This document shows positions 1 to 10,880 of a stretch of 64,000 nt of DNA, piece after piece. Position 1 is the first letter of the stretch. Every line of letters begins with the position of its first letter. Source of the DNA: Acanthosepion esculentum (lineage: Eukaryota > Mollusca > Cephalopoda > Sepiida > Sepiidae); contig OZ038508.1 of the NCBI GenBank assembly GCA_964036315.1, positions 51,028,759 to 51,092,758 on the forward strand. Direction: 5' to 3'. A program made the position numbers and the translations under genes. The notes beneath the pieces were generated by a model. The model made no database searches, had not been told where the DNA came from, and saw only the letters and a program-made list of their open reading frames with translations.

Positions 1-169
1 GCTTCTGTTTCTAGAAAACATGGTAATTCCTGTGTAGCGATGGAACCATATTTTTAAATTAGTAAATTTATAATATTTATGCTCTGGGACTTTGCATTGA
101 GCACTGTTTCGTAAAAATAAAAATATTAATAAGAACACCGGATTATATATCTTACTGTTCTTTCTCTTT

Positions 170-173
<4 letters not shown>
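1..173. repeat. Right half of a dispersed foldback repeat
   Basis: This AT-rich stretch matches the right arm and tail of the larger palindrome at 51866-52225. Shared blocks include ACATGGT, GTAGCGA, TTGAGCACTGTTT and AAGAACACCGGATTATATATC. Only one arm is present, so this copy is cut by the window edge or truncated. Confidence 0.7.

Positions 174-219
<46 letters not shown>
174..219. repeat. (TA)n microsatellite
   Basis: An uninterrupted TA run directly follows the foldback tail. A GATA run follows the other copy at the same point. Confidence 0.95.
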
Positions 220-221
<2 letters not shown>

Positions 222-452
222 TCTGATAACCAATAATTATAATTTAGGCTCTACTTTTGTATTGAGCACAGTTTTTTTTAAATAAAAACAAAAATACTAA
301 AGAACTTCGGATTATTTACCTAACGTGTTCTTTTCTATTTTTCTATATATTTGCATACATACACACACACACACACACATTTTCTTTTCTTTAAGGGTAT
401 TTAGATCTTTTGGCAAGTTGTCTCTGAAGTTTTTAGCAGACCCTCGCATATA

Positions 453-720
453 CAGCCTGTCTGTAGTTAGTATGCATATCAAATAAAGCTCAATAACTTA
501 AAAGTCCTGAACCAATATTTGTCAAATTTAAACTCCTCCTTTTCCACCCCTTATAAAATATTTAACTCAATTTTCTGCCATTTTTAATAGTTAGTTTTTG
601 ATATATTTTGAATTTACAAAAATGGACTGACTGAAGTTATTACGCAGATTAAACTAATATTTGCTTAAGACCTCTGAAATCTGAGAAAACTATTTTTCTT
701 TTTGTCTATAATATATGTTG
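453..720 (+). mobile_element. Detached 5' end of a Tc1-like element
   Basis: About 270 bp match 1131-1400 at high identity, starting with a CAGNCTG..TAGTTA terminus and continuing through TTAAACTAATATT and AAGACC. No transposase follows. This is a truncated second 5' end of the Tc1-like element downstream, in the same orientation. Confidence 0.7.
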
Positions 721-1130
721 AAACATGTTTTTTAGGTCCCTTGTGAATTTGTGGTATTGTGGTATATGTGGTATTGAATGGTGATGGATGAATTCTTGTG
801 TTGAATGAGCAAATTGTAATGAATGAATGGGTCGTGAATTTGATTAGCTAGATCTAGAATAGAAAGTGGCGACAAGCCTTACCACACCTCCCCTTTCGCC
901 TTGTGCTGCAATTGTTTCGATTGAAGCAATAACTAGATGTGTGTAAAGGGAAGGATCTAACAACTAGTGAAAAAAGTTGCATCCGAGTTTTGAGTTTTTC
1001 GATCATTTTGCAGCATTATTGAATGTTTTGGTATTCTGAATTCCTAGATTTAATTTTTTTCAAAACCAAAATCTTATTCATTTATTGAATAAGATTGTAA
1101 CAGAATTGAGTTCTTGTAGTTTCAACTCTA

Positions 1131-2476
1131 CAGTCTGCCTGAAGTTATTAAATCATCAAATAAATCTCTATAACTCAAAGTTCTGAACCAATATTTATTA
1201 AATTTAAACTAGTCTATTTATTTCTACCTTGAATAAAATATTGAACTAAATTTTCTGCCATTTTTAATGGTTAGTTTTTGAGATATTTGGAATTTACGAA
1301 AATGGACTGACTGGTATTAATATGCAGATTAAACTAATATTAGCTTAAGACCCCTGAAATCTAATAAAAAATTTTTTTTGTTTTATCCATAATATATGTT
1401 GAAACATGGCTGAAGGGAAGTATCTAACTGCTGAAAAACAGAAAATAACAAAGTTACTGATGGAGGGAATGTCCACATTGGTGATATCAAAGGAGCTTTG
1501 CACAGATCATCAAAAGCTAAAGAAGGCTGTCAAAAATATAAATTGAGAACTCAAAGCAAAGGAAAAGGCTTTAAGGACTAGCTTTCTCAAGATGAATGTA
1601 AACTAAAGCGAGTTATAGCGAGACAGCCACTTTTGACCAGCACTCAGATTTTTGAAAAGGCTGGAACTGAGGGAGTCAAGAAGGAGAAAAGGTGTAGAAT
1701 ACTTTGGAATCTGTAAAAAAAAAATCTCCTAGATAACCTTCTCTCATTAAAGTAAATATTTTAAAACCTCAAAGTTGGGCCAAGAAACTTTTCTAATGTG
1801 ATTTTCATGAACGAATGTCGAGTGAAATTTGATGGACCATATGGATGCGCCAAAGGATGGATTTTATTCAATTTTGACGTTCTTGTAGCTAAAAGAAGGC
1901 AACAAGGAGGCGGTAGTGTTATGACATTGGACCATTCAAAGTCATTGAAGCAGTTAGAATGGATAGTGCTAACTATAGCGATTTTCTTTGCATGGCACAA
2001 GTCCCAGTTTCATAGTTTCAAAGAGAAGTGTGGGTTTGTGAACGACAATGATCCTGCTCATATATCTAAACTTGTCTGTGAAATATTTGAGCATAAAGGA
2101 TTTACAGGAGAGAAGATAATGGTATAGCCTCCATCAAGCCATGATCTGAATCTGATCGAAAATCTATGGTCAGTTGAAATTGTATGAAGGTGGCAAACAA
2201 TATAACAGCAAAGCAAACCTTCAGGAAGCAATTAAAACTATGTCAGAAATTGAACCCGATGAAATAAAAAGATTAACAAAATCAATAGCTAATAGATTAC
2301 TGGCTGTCATTGAGAAGAAGGGTGACTATATTAAAATATTAAGGATTCAAAGACTTATCATATGTTTGTTATTTGTTCTGTTATAGCTGTTGATCAATTT
2401 TTGCTGATTTTATTACCTTTTTATTGAAGTAAAATGTGATTATTTGGTTTTGCCTAATAACTTCAGACAGCAGTTT
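1131..2476 (+). mobile_element. Tc1-like DNA transposon 1, decayed
   Basis: The left end CAGTCTGCCTGAAGTTATT (1131-1149) pairs with the right end AATAACTTCAGACAGCAG (near 2457-2475), giving imperfect inverted termini around a broken transposase. Length is about 1.35 kb, normal for Tc1-like elements. The unit is non-autonomous in its present state. Confidence 0.8.
1406..2386 (+). pseudogene. Tc1-like transposase pseudogene
   Basis: A cut-and-paste DDE transposase of the Tc1 group, in several frames with many stops. The start is the Met of MAEGKYLTAEKQKITKLL, which opens an N-terminal helix-turn-helix region. The catalytic core is visible at 1798-2127: the first catalytic Asp is replaced by Asn (MNECRVKFDGP, usually SDECRV), RRQQGGGSVM follows, and the second Asp is kept in NDNDPAH. 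The third acidic block reads HDLNLIENLW around 2140-2170. The C-terminal tail (2174-2386) carries LLAVIEKKGDY. It cannot encode an active enzyme. Confidence 0.85.
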
Positions 2477-2644
2477 TTTTAGAATACATCAAATAATTTC
2501 AAGAATACATATCGATACTACTTAAGATTTTAACTCAGGCTTTGCTTTGATATCAAAATTGATAGTTTAAAATTTGACCATTTTTCCTCAAACCAAATTT
2601 GAATTATTGAACTTTATATGATTTGCTAAAAAAACTTCAGACAG

Positions 2645-2646
<2 letters not shown>

Positions 2647-2700
<54 letters not shown>

Positions 2701-2742
2701 ATTCCTCAAGGTAAAAATATCCTCGTATATTTTTTAAACTGT

Positions 2743-2790
<48 letters not shown>
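2647..2790. repeat. (TA)n/(TG)n microsatellite pair
   Basis: Two TA runs (about 2647-2686 and 2749-2790) and a TG run flank a short unique spacer. The Tyr-Ile repeat reading frames across it are products of the repeat. Confidence 0.95.
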
Positions 2791-2793
<3 letters not shown>

Positions 2794-2798
2794 GCACT

Positions 2799-4014
2799 AT
2801 GGATAAAAAAGAAGACGTAAATAGTTTTGACAACCCCATGGGTGCATATGACGGAGCAGAGGTGTGCGAGTTAGTAGGGTGCCTGCTGCTCTGTAAACTT
2901 AATGATCACATAGATTTTAATAACCATGGGTTGTACCGCGACGACGGACTCATAATAGTAGATAAAAGTAACCCCCAAAAATGCGATACCATCCGTAAAA
3001 AACTACACTGGTTTTTTAAAAGATATGGATTTAATCTCGAAATTGAAACTAATTTGAAAGTTACTAATTATTTAGACATTACGTTAAACTTACAAAATGG
3101 TTCTATATCCCCGTAAAAGAAAGAGAATCAGGACCCCCAATATTTAAATATAAAATCTAATCACCCGGCACATATCATAAGACATATTCCTAAAAATATT
3201 AGCCATAGGCTTTCAACTAATTCATCGGATAAACGCATTTTCGATGCTAATAAAATAGTTTACGAGGAAGCCCTACATAAGTGTGGACACAAAGAAAAAT
3301 TGGAATATATTAACATAGACAATAACACTGGAACTCGGAATAAACGCAATAACAGGCATAGAAATATTTTGTGGTTTAACCCCCCCATTTAACATAGCCG
3401 TAAGAACGAGAATTGGTAAAATATTTTTTAACCTACTAGAGCAAAATTTCCCCAAGAAAACTAAGTTGCATAAGATATTTAACAAAAATAATGTAAACCT
3501 TAGTTATTGCTGTATGCCTAATGTAGAGACTTTAATTAGTGGACTTAATAAGAAAAGGACTAGGGACAATCCACGCATTAGTTTCCCCAGTTGCAATTGT
3601 AGGAATAAAAATACATGTCCACTACAGGGTAAATGTCAACAAGAATGCGTGGTCTATCAGGCGAAAATTTACATGGATATAGACGACATAAACCCTAAAG
3701 TATATATAGGAGCTACTCAGGATATTTAAAAAAAAGATATTATAATCACATGAGTAATTTCAAAAATTAAAAAACTAAACATAGCACTACATTATCTAGC
3801 TATATATGGAAAATCAGACAAGGTAGCAAGGACCCCATCCTGAAATGGGAAATATTAAAAAGATGCACCAAGTATAAAGCGGGCAATAAATTCTGTAAGC
3901 TATGCACCGAGGAAAAATTAGCTATAGCATTATATAATACACCTGATGATCTACTAAATTCCAAAACCGAGATTCTTAACAAATGTAGACATAGAAATGC
4001 TTGGTTACTGAAAT
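2799..4014 (+). pseudogene. Penelope-like element: RT C-terminus plus GIY-YIG endonuclease
   Basis: 3' part of a Penelope-like retroelement polyprotein. 2799-3116 reads MGAYDGAEVCELVG, LYRDDGLIIVD and TNLKVTNYLDITLNL, the end of the reverse transcriptase and its thumb. Other frames continue through WFNPPFNIAVRTRIGK. A Cys-rich linker (CNCRNKNTCPLQGKCQQEC) then precedes the GIY-YIG block VYIGATQDI at about 3700-3729. The nuclease tail runs to a stop near 4014 (ILNKCRHRNAWLLK). Several frameshifts and stops interrupt it. The RT N-terminus is missing and replaced by the TA repeat. Confidence 0.85.
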
Positions 4015-4243
4015 AAGCCTCTCTCTCCCGATTGTAGCGTTATCATTATTGTTTGTGTTTTCTTAACTATCCCTTCTCCTTTTAGTTAGTTGAATAAATC
4101 TATACCCCCCCCCCCCCGTTGTCGCTTTTTCTTTTTCTCTTTCTTTTTCTTTCGGTTTTTTTTTCTCTCTCTTCCTTGGTCACGTGGTGTTGTCTTGGTT
4201 GTCGTCTATATATACGCCGTTTTACTGTTGCCTCTTTAGCCAG

Positions 4244-4292
4244 CCGACCCTGACGATCTGCCTAAGTGAAACCTTGGTAGGTTTGTCTGGCT
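4244..4292 (+). ncRNA. Candidate hammerhead ribozyme in the PLE 3' region
   Basis: CTGACGA (4250-4256) and GAA (4268-4270) are followed by stem III ACCT/AGGT with a TGGT loop (4271-4282) and U at the cleavage position. Stem I pairs only partly, and stem II is weak (two pairs after a U-U mismatch). It lies about 230 bp after the GIY-YIG stop, in keeping with the known association of PLEs with hammerhead motifs. Probably a decayed motif. Confidence 0.45.
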
Positions 4293-4304
4293 CATTAGGT
4301 TTGA

Positions 4305-4373
4305 CTATATATGTATATATATATATACATATGCAATACATTATATTTTCTAATATATATATATATATATATT
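4305..4373. repeat. TA-rich microsatellites
   Basis: Two short TA/TATG runs sit downstream of the hammerhead candidate. Confidence 0.9.
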
Positions 4374-4499
4374 ACGTCCATTACATGTGCAAAGCTTGTT
4401 CAGTCAATGTTCAGGAAATGGCTTGTCTTTACTAATGTACATGCAATGTAAGACTAAAGAGCCACTCAATGTAGAGGATTATTCTATGAAGTGAATGTT

Positions 4500-4945
4500 A
4501 TGGACGTAAAAGACGGAAAAGGACAATGAGGACATCAAGGACAGAAAATAATCCCTTAAAAAGGTCGAGCCTGCATCGTTCGGGGAAGCATCCACGTGTG
4601 AATTGGTTCCACAAAGTAGCGGTTCTCGGGAAGAAGCTGCTCGGGTGCAACTTCCTTCTTAAAAACGGAATACGAAGAGAGTGAGGGTGATTCGACCCCG
4701 AGTACGTGGCATTGCGTATCTTAGCTATAAATGGTCTGAACTGGTCGGAATAAAGAATGTAGAACGTCCGATTTTCCATAGAACTAGCGACGATTGCCTC
4801 TGTGGGGAAAGGAGATTCAAAATGGAAGTTGCTATCCCCCTGAAAGCTATGTCAAGGCTGGAAAGAGAGGACTGCGTAGCTCAAGCCCAGACATGGCAGC
4901 CATACTCCATTTTCGGCTGCTTTGATAAAATAAACAAGATAGGAC
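4500..4945 (-). pseudogene. LINE (family B) RT C-terminal fragment
   Basis: Minus-strand translation gives the C-terminal tail typical of Jockey/CR1/L2-type reverse transcriptases: KMEYGCHVWA (4860-4945), then NHPHSLRIPFLRR, FFPRTATLWNQF and CFPERCRLDLFK (about 4540-4690). Stops and a frameshift separate the blocks. The strongest blocks are CHVW and LWN..P..CFP. Family B differs in sequence from the 14-17 kb LINE but matches 55700-55960. Confidence 0.75.
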
Positions 4946-5147
4946 TAATGTACCTCGTCAGTTATGTTCAAATATATATATATATATTGAAAGGATTTTT
5001 ACCCACCATTATTTCTTATTACTATAAACTTGGGTACACGTGTTTGAGTTGCTTCCCAAGATTTTTTTTTTATTTTATTTAATAGGGAAATTAATAACAA
5101 CCAACTTAGATTAAGAAATCCTACTAAAGAAAATTTGTACCTCCGAT

Positions 5148-5245
5148 AGGAATCGAACTTGCATCCCTTTATTTTCCATCAGGGAAATCACATTTTGGGA
5201 TCTCAAAATATGCTTCTACCAATTCGGCCACGGAGTCCAGACTGA
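5148..5245 (-). repeat. tRNA-derived SINE head (Leu/Ser-like)
   Basis: On the minus strand an A-box-like TGGCCGAATTGG and a B-box-like AGTTCGATTCC lie inside a sequence whose ends pair (GACTCCG with CGGAGGT, one mismatch). A long variable region gives a class II look. The T stem does not pair and the anticodon loop is irregular, so this is a SINE promoter remnant, not a working tRNA. Confidence 0.6.
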
Positions 5246-5268
5246 CAGGTCAATTTCGAATTACTTAT

Positions 5269-5352
5269 TAATGTGTGTGTGCGCGTGAATGCGTGTATGT
5301 GCGTGCGCGAACGCGCGTCTGTGTGTGGGTGCGTGTGTGTGTGAGTGAGCGA
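5269..5352. repeat. GT/GC-rich imperfect microsatellite
   Basis: Irregular alternation of TG, CG and GTG, purine-pyrimidine alternating throughout. Confidence 0.85.
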
Positions 5353-6510
5353 GTGTCGCGATTTTGGGAAATAAAATAGGCTAACATATATTCATGCCTG
5401 TGTAAGTACATGCACGAAATGCAAGGGGTCGTGATTATGTTGCGTTCCTGCGTGCGTGCGTATGCGCATGCGTGATGATAAAAAAAGAAAACTCTTTTTT
5501 TTATCCGAAGGAAATTGTCAAAATTTCCTATTTCTCTATATGAGGCAAGTAAAATAAAAAAGCAAAAAAAAGAACAAATGTAGTATTTCTGCTGCAACTA
5601 TAAAAAAAAAAGACAAAATACCACTTGAAATAAAGGAAAGAAATCAATAAAGAATTTTTTTCCTCCTGAACTTTGATAGGTTCTTCTAAAAGCGATCTGT
5701 TTCACCCACCCTTTCAAAGTGGAGATGGTGAAAAAAAAAGGGCGTCCTCTTATTTCAATGTTTAAAATATTTTAAGAACTATATTATCTCCATGGCAACA
5801 CGATATTGATACAGATTAAACATGGGAAGGTTTCTAAAAAAAATTTAATCAATAATCAAGGGTATCGATTTCCCATTTCGTATTCTTATGACTGGTAATA
5901 GCATATTTTCCATTTTGTTCGCTTGGGAGAATTTTCGTCTTATTTCTTAATACTTTGAGGTTTTTTCATGCACAGGGCCACCGTTTTTATATCTATTATA
6001 TTAAAAGAAAGGTCCCGGAGCAGTACGAAGCAATAAACAACTACCTCTACATAGGTCCGTGATCAACCTCTTCACGGCAGGTCGATCGAAATTACGACTT
6101 GGACATTGATAAGCTTTGACTAAGTTTTCGCTTTTGTACAATATATTGCTTAGAGAGACATTGAGAATGAAGTGGTTTAGTCGGAGATGATGCCTCTTCT
6201 TCGATCAAACAGAGAAACGATTTCCCTCTTACCGGCTCCGACCGCGTGGAAAGTGGGCATGACACCAGCACAACTGGATACTGGCACTTCTCTTGAGGTT
6301 GGCGTTGATCTAGCACTTCCTCTCGCTGGCTAAACTTTTAGACGCTTCCTCGGTCAAAGCCATATAATAATAATAACACGATTACATAGATGACGTACTA
6401 GATTCGACTACCTCTACAACTACGGCTTCATGCAGCCAACCCATGGTGTTGAATATAATACACAAGTATTTCTCATTCTACCTATGTTGTGACTAAGAAC
6501 TCTACGAAAA
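5353..6510. other. Unassigned stretch
   Basis: No motif, RNA gene or element end recognised. The longest minus-strand frame (6092-6316, 74 residues) has no family signature. Base composition from about 6000 to 6340 is more balanced than the surroundings, so it could be unique host sequence, but nothing proves it. Confidence 0.4.
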
Positions 6511-6528
6511 GAATTATACTGGGTGCAT

Positions 6529-6677
6529 CAAAAATAGCCCCCGCATATATCTCCCAGAAATACCTGCCACATAATGGGAAGACATTAGCTAGATGAAGAT
6601 ACCATTGACATTATTGTCAGCATTATGTGGGAGATATTTTGGGGAGGTAAATGTGGGAGTTATTTCTGTTGCACCCA
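6529..6677. mobile_element. Short foldback MITE
   Basis: TGGGTGCATCAAAAATA at the left pairs with TATTTCTGTTGCACCCA at the right. The arms continue inward (GGGAGATAT-type blocks on both sides). About 150 bp with no coding capacity. Confidence 0.7.
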
Positions 6678-6851
6678 TGGTACAAAGTGAGGTAAATGTC
6701 GGGCGCCATTAATCAAAAATGACTGAGGAAATTCCCCGACGTGATAATGAATGAAAAGCGCCTTTAACAATTAAATAACTAGCAAATAAATTTTGTACGT
6801 GTAATTATACGTTTAATAAATTAGACTTTAGTGCGCAACTTTTGCGTCACC

Positions 6852-6911
6852 CTATATATATATATATATATATATATAGATATATATATATATAGATATA
6901 TATATATATAT
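6852..6911. repeat. (TA)n microsatellite with GATA interruptions
   Basis: TA run with two single G substitutions, abutting the palindrome at 6912. Confidence 0.9.
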
Positions 6912-7047
6912 ATGATGAAAATGTGGAAAAGACAAAGCAAAATTCGAATATGTGAGTTTACTGTTTTTTATTTTGTTTTTTTGTTTAATAAAAAACAGTA
7001 AACTCACATATTCGGATTTTGCTTTGTATTTTCCACATTTTCATCAT
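6912..7047. repeat. Palindrome, arms about 60 bp
   Basis: 6912-6973 is nearly the exact reverse complement of 6990-7047. Both contain ATGATGAAAATGTGGAAAA and TGTGAGTTTACTGTTTTT in opposite orientation. A T-rich loop of about 18 bp separates the arms. Confidence 0.9.
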
Positions 7048-7088
7048 ACCGTCGGATCTACATCCACATATTTGCTTACATATATATC

Positions 7089-7107
7089 ATCATATATATA
7101 TATATAT

Positions 7108-7150
<43 letters not shown>
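7089..7150. repeat. (TA)n(GATA)n microsatellite
   Basis: TA run turning into a clean GATA run. Confidence 0.95.
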
Positions 7151-7151
<1 letters not shown>

Positions 7152-7339
7152 TATTATAAAGAAGTCATCATCCAAAGAATTAATCAGTAAAGTTAATGTA
7201 ATTAACGCCGAAATCACTGAGCTAACAGATCAATAAAATATTAACTTACTAAAAACTTTCTGAATTACGCGATTCTTATGTTTGTATTACTATAAATGTT
7301 ATGTTTAGTGGGTAAACGTATTTAACTTTGACTATATAT

Positions 7340-8444
7340 ACCTATTTATTTTTAGAATTTAGTAAAATTTAAGCTAAATGCGTGACCTCTCCGAGTTCGA
7401 AAAAGAGCAAATTGTTGGAGCTCGCATGGCAGGAGCCTCGATCACTAAGGTTGCTGAACTGATTGGTGTTTCAAGAGCTACCATATCAAGAACGCTGATG
7501 GAATTCGAGAAAGAAGGCAAGACCTCTAGCAACCGTAGCAATTCGGGCCGGACTTGCAAAATTACTGACAGGGAGTGACGTGCATTGAAACGCAATGTGG
7601 CAAAGAATCATCGGACAAAGTGACTGCTGAGTTGAATAACCATCTGAATAGTTCAGTTTCTACGAAAACTGTTCACCGTGAGCTCCATAAGGCTGCATAT
7701 CATGGAAGAGCCGCTGTGAGGAAACCTCTTCTCTCCACTCGCAACATTCAAAAGAGGTTGACGTGGTGCAGGGAACACAATGCCTGGTCTGCAGACCAAT
7801 GGAAGCAAGTCATATTGTCAAACAAGTTCAGTTTTTCTCTTTTCCCAACTTCAGGGCGAGTTTATGTGTGGAGGCAGCCCAAAGAAGCTTACAACCCTGG
7901 CTGCCTTCTTCCAACAGTGAAGCATGGAGGTGGATCAGTGATAGTTTGGGCCGCCGTATCATGGAAATGTCTGTCCAATAGTTGCCCTGCATGGTAGAAT
8001 CAACAGCAAAGATTACCTGAACATTTTGGGATATCATGTTCATCCAATGGCCAAGTCTTTATTCCCTGATGGTGACTGCATCTTCCAAGACGATAATGCT
8101 CCAACACATACCACTCGAGTGGTTAAGAATTGGTATGAAGAGCATGAAAGTGAGCTAGAACACATGTAGTGGCCTCCCCAATCTCAAGATATCAATATTA
8201 TTGAACATTTGTGATGCATTTGGGAGCAACAAGTTAGGAGCCGCTATCCTCCACCGTCGTGTCATAAAGAGCTGGAGAAGGTTTTAATGGAAGAATGACT
8301 GAAAATTCCTCTGAATGAAGTCAGGAAGCTGTATGATTCCATTCCAAGATGTATTAAAGCTGTCTGTGAAGCTAAAGGAGGACCAACTCATTATTAAATA
8401 AATTTTCTTTGAATTTAACAAGTGTTTCAATTATTTTGTCCAAC

Positions 8445-8449
<5 letters not shown>
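7340..8449 (+). mobile_element. Tc1-like DNA transposon 2, decayed
   Basis: Transposase remnant plus a right terminus (8418-8448) ending TTTTGTCCAACCCCT. I could not find the matching left terminus, so the 5' end is truncated or diverged. The right end runs straight into a TA/TG microsatellite. Confidence 0.75.
7378..8397 (+). pseudogene. Tc1-like transposase pseudogene
   Basis: 340 codons in register except for one frameshift near 7975. The start is MRDLSEFEKEQIVGARMAGAS, the N-terminal helix-turn-helix DNA-binding domain. A TGA at 7576-7578 replaces an expected Arg in the linker. The RTLMEF and STKTVHRELHKA blocks are recognisable. The catalytic triad is damaged: the first Asp is lost (LSNKFSF, usually SDESSF), the second is kept in FQDDNAPTHTTR, and the third block reads QSQDINIIEHL followed by a stop in place of Trp. 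GGPTHY is the natural C-terminus. Not active, but well preserved compared with the 1.4 kb copy. Confidence 0.9.

Positions 8450-8509
<60 letters not shown>
8450..8509. repeat. (TA)n(TG)n microsatellite
   Basis: TA run followed by TG run, immediately after the Tc1 right end. Confidence 0.95.
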
Positions 8510-8510
<1 letters not shown>

Positions 8511-8700
8511 TAGAAGAATGACGAAACTGACTTGACCGTACATAAGTATTGACAATTAGCACATCTACTTATCGCTGTAGACAAATATTGAGCACTTTAT
8601 TAATATAAATTCTGTTCAATTTTATGCGTTAAATTATATAATTTTGCATATAATAATTACTAGTATTAATAACAATACTTTAATTCTTATTTAATATATA

Positions 8701-9038
8701 TGTTGTGGGGCAGACTCTTATACACAAGATGGACTCGTCCAAAGTATACTTATACTGACAGAGAGAATACCTGCGGGTTGAGATACGTTGAGTCAGGGTG
8801 AGAGATACGGAGACAGACACAGGGTGTTCACAGAGAGTTATACGAGAGTCCAGCGAGAAAGATAATTACGGCTTCACTTACAGAGACTTGTACATATACT
8901 TTCTACTAACCCGCATTACTGAACTACTAATCTTCACCTCAAGTCTGTATTCTTACGTTTAATACACTTATATTTATATCTCAATTACTGGCGTTGTTTA
9001 TTTATTTGTGCAGGATTCCATTCCCGGAATCCACAACA
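8701..9038. mobile_element. Probable solo LTR
   Basis: Begins TGTTGTGG and ends CCACAACA, a perfect 8-bp terminal inverted repeat with TG...CA ends, 338 bp apart. No internal retroelement flanks it. The 5 bp on either side (ATATA, ATCTA) match at four positions, so the target duplication is imperfect. A TATAAATA-like site lies near the right end on the minus strand. Superfamily not determined. Confidence 0.65.
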
Positions 9039-9039
9039 A

Positions 9040-9083
<44 letters not shown>

Positions 9084-9153
9084 ATAAATTATATTGTATA
9101 TTGTAAACATAATATATGTATGTGCGTGTGTCTGTGTGTGAGAGAGAGAGAGA

Positions 9154-9199
<46 letters not shown>
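9040..9199. repeat. (TA)n and (TG)n microsatellites
   Basis: TA run about 9040-9080 and (GA)n(TG)n about 9137-9199 with a short unique spacer. Confidence 0.95.
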
Positions 9200-9300
9200 A
9201 TAAAAACTATAAATAAATAAAAATAAGTATAAACATATTAACACATTTTTGTCATAATACTCCCTCTGTCTCCCTGTCTCTGTCTCTCTGTATTTAATAG

Positions 9301-9400
9301 GTTACACTATTTACTTTGTTCGGACTGTTGTCCTCATCTTCGTTGCAAAATTCACGACGTTTAGACCGCTGTACGGTCCAGCCTTCTTCAGGTGATTGGC
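9301..9400 (-). repeat. PLE-tail-like repeat with hammerhead-like core
   Basis: Minus strand reads CCTGAAGAAGGCTGG, then GCGGTCTAAACGTCG, then GAGGACAACAGTCCG and ends near TAAATAGTGTAAC. The second half is shared with 12593-12648 and 57205-57265. CTGAAGA plus CTAAACG resembles a hammerhead core in which G12 has mutated, so it should not cleave. Confidence 0.5.
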
Positions 9401-10013
9401 ATTTCGAACTGAACCCTTTATTTCGTCCACCTGGTTAGATTTTTCAAGTTCCACGTGCCATGCCTCTTCTGGATGTCTCAGTATCAGCTATCTCCTTTTA
9501 GCTTAACACTCCAAGTTTTTGTTCACCTCGGCTATAGAATATGACAACGAACATGTGGACAAAAGTACGAAAAATATAAATAGAGTAAATAATTACAATA
9601 CGTCACCTCAGAAATATAGACAGCGTTAACAGAAACCATTAGTTTATACCAACGGCTTCCCATACTTAACACTTCTCGTTTTAACTCACGCGTGGTCATG
9701 TGTGATGTCATGGGCCGCGGGGCAATTTTCGCTTCCAGCGTCTCGTATGCACAAGTTTGTCGTTTCTTAGAAATCTTCAATGCAAATAAAAACAGACTAT
9801 CATCGTTTGCTATGCCTGTGTATTGTTTAATTTATTGTAATGTAATTGTAATCTTTGATGGAAAGCTTAGATAAGATTAAAAAACATGTATCAATATGGT
9901 GATTTTCTTTCGTCTCTCAATGATAATGTTATTAAGCTTATCAGACGATATGAAAGGACTTTGATTAAAATAAATAGACTAAACTTGTCTATTATTTAAT
10001 GAAACATGCATTA

Positions 10014-10015
<2 letters not shown>
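9401..10015. other. Unassigned stretch
   Basis: No element end or protein motif recognised. Confidence 0.4.

Positions 10016-10058
<43 letters not shown>
10016..10058. repeat. (TA)n microsatellite
   Basis: Uninterrupted TA run. Confidence 0.95.
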
Positions 10059-10059
<1 letters not shown>

Positions 10060-10074
10060 CGTCCCAGAAAAGCC

Positions 10075-10275
10075 AATAATGTCACTAAGGCGCAATTGAT
10101 TACAGAGTGTCAAAGAATATAAAAAAGCAAGACAGTATCAAGGAGGGAAAACAATAAAAGAATAGGAATTAAGGAGACAGATGATAAGGATAAAATATTG
10201 CATTTAAATTTTTGAAGATCAAACTTGACTGGAAAGTAAGATACCGTAAGAGAATTCCACTAGTGAGAAGTGTGA
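10075..10275 (-). pseudogene. LINE family A 3'-end fragment
   Basis: Minus-strand translation gives the [18 protein letters not shown] tail also found at 32281-32478 and 47463-47774, the last residues of the family A LINE ORF2. The tail ends at the TA run. Confidence 0.65.
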
Positions 10276-10279
10276 GAGA

Positions 10280-10281
<2 letters not shown>

Positions 10282-10347
<66 letters not shown>

Positions 10348-10375
10348 TCTACACAGCCCTGTTCCCTCCCTCTGC

Positions 10376-10436
<61 letters not shown>
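10282..10436. repeat. Paired (TA)n microsatellites
   Basis: Runs at about 10282-10344 and 10387-10436 around a CT-rich spacer. The same CT/GA-rich spacer appears inverted near 10862-10900, on the far side of the two MITEs. Confidence 0.95.
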
Positions 10437-10440
<4 letters not shown>

Positions 10441-10606
10441 TAACCCGGATATAAGAGAGTTGTCGGGACCGGAGAAGAGGTATCTTATATCCGGGTTTCT
10501 CTTATATCCGGGTTTGGTCTATTTTGTTTAGGTAAGTATGGCTCTAATTTAGGACCAGAGAAAATCTATCTTATATCCGGGTTTCTCTTATATCCGGGTT
10601 ACACTG
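10437..10606 (+). mobile_element. CAGTG MITE copy a
   Basis: Member of a family with ends CAGTGTAACCCGGATATAAG and its complement. The body has reiterated CTTATATCCGGGT units and a centre TTGGTCTATT...GGCTCTAATTTRGGACC. It belongs to the TAGGTAAGTATG centre subtype. The first C is missing. Confidence 0.9.
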
Positions 10607-10616
10607 TATATATATG

Positions 10617-10820
10617 CCGTGTAACCCGGATATAAGAGACCCGGATATAAGAGAAACTCGGATATAAGATCGATTTTATCTGGTCCCAAATTAGAGCCTG
10701 TGTTAATGTATATATAATAGACCAAACCCGGATATAAGATAAACCCGGATATAAGATAAACCCGGATATAAGATACTTCTTCTCCGGTCCCGACAACTCT
10801 CTTATATCCGGGTTACACTG
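10617..10820 (-). mobile_element. CAGTG MITE copy b, inverted
   Basis: Same family in the opposite orientation, 10 bp from copy a. It has two extra internal CCCGGATATAAGA units and the ATATACATTAACACAGG centre subtype. Confidence 0.9.
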
Positions 10821-10863
<43 letters not shown>

Positions 10864-10880
10864 GAGAGAGTGAGAGAGAG

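Noticed and set aside
5148..5245. Functional class II tRNA gene
   Set aside because: A and B boxes fit, but the T stem does not pair and the anticodon loop is irregular; SINE remnant is the better reading.
7378..8397. Functional Tc1 transposase with stop-codon readthrough
   Set aside because: Besides the TGA there are further stops, a frameshift and loss of the first catalytic Asp.
9301..9370. Active hammerhead ribozyme
   Set aside because: CTGAAGA is present but the GAAA box reads CTAAA, so an invariant base is lost.
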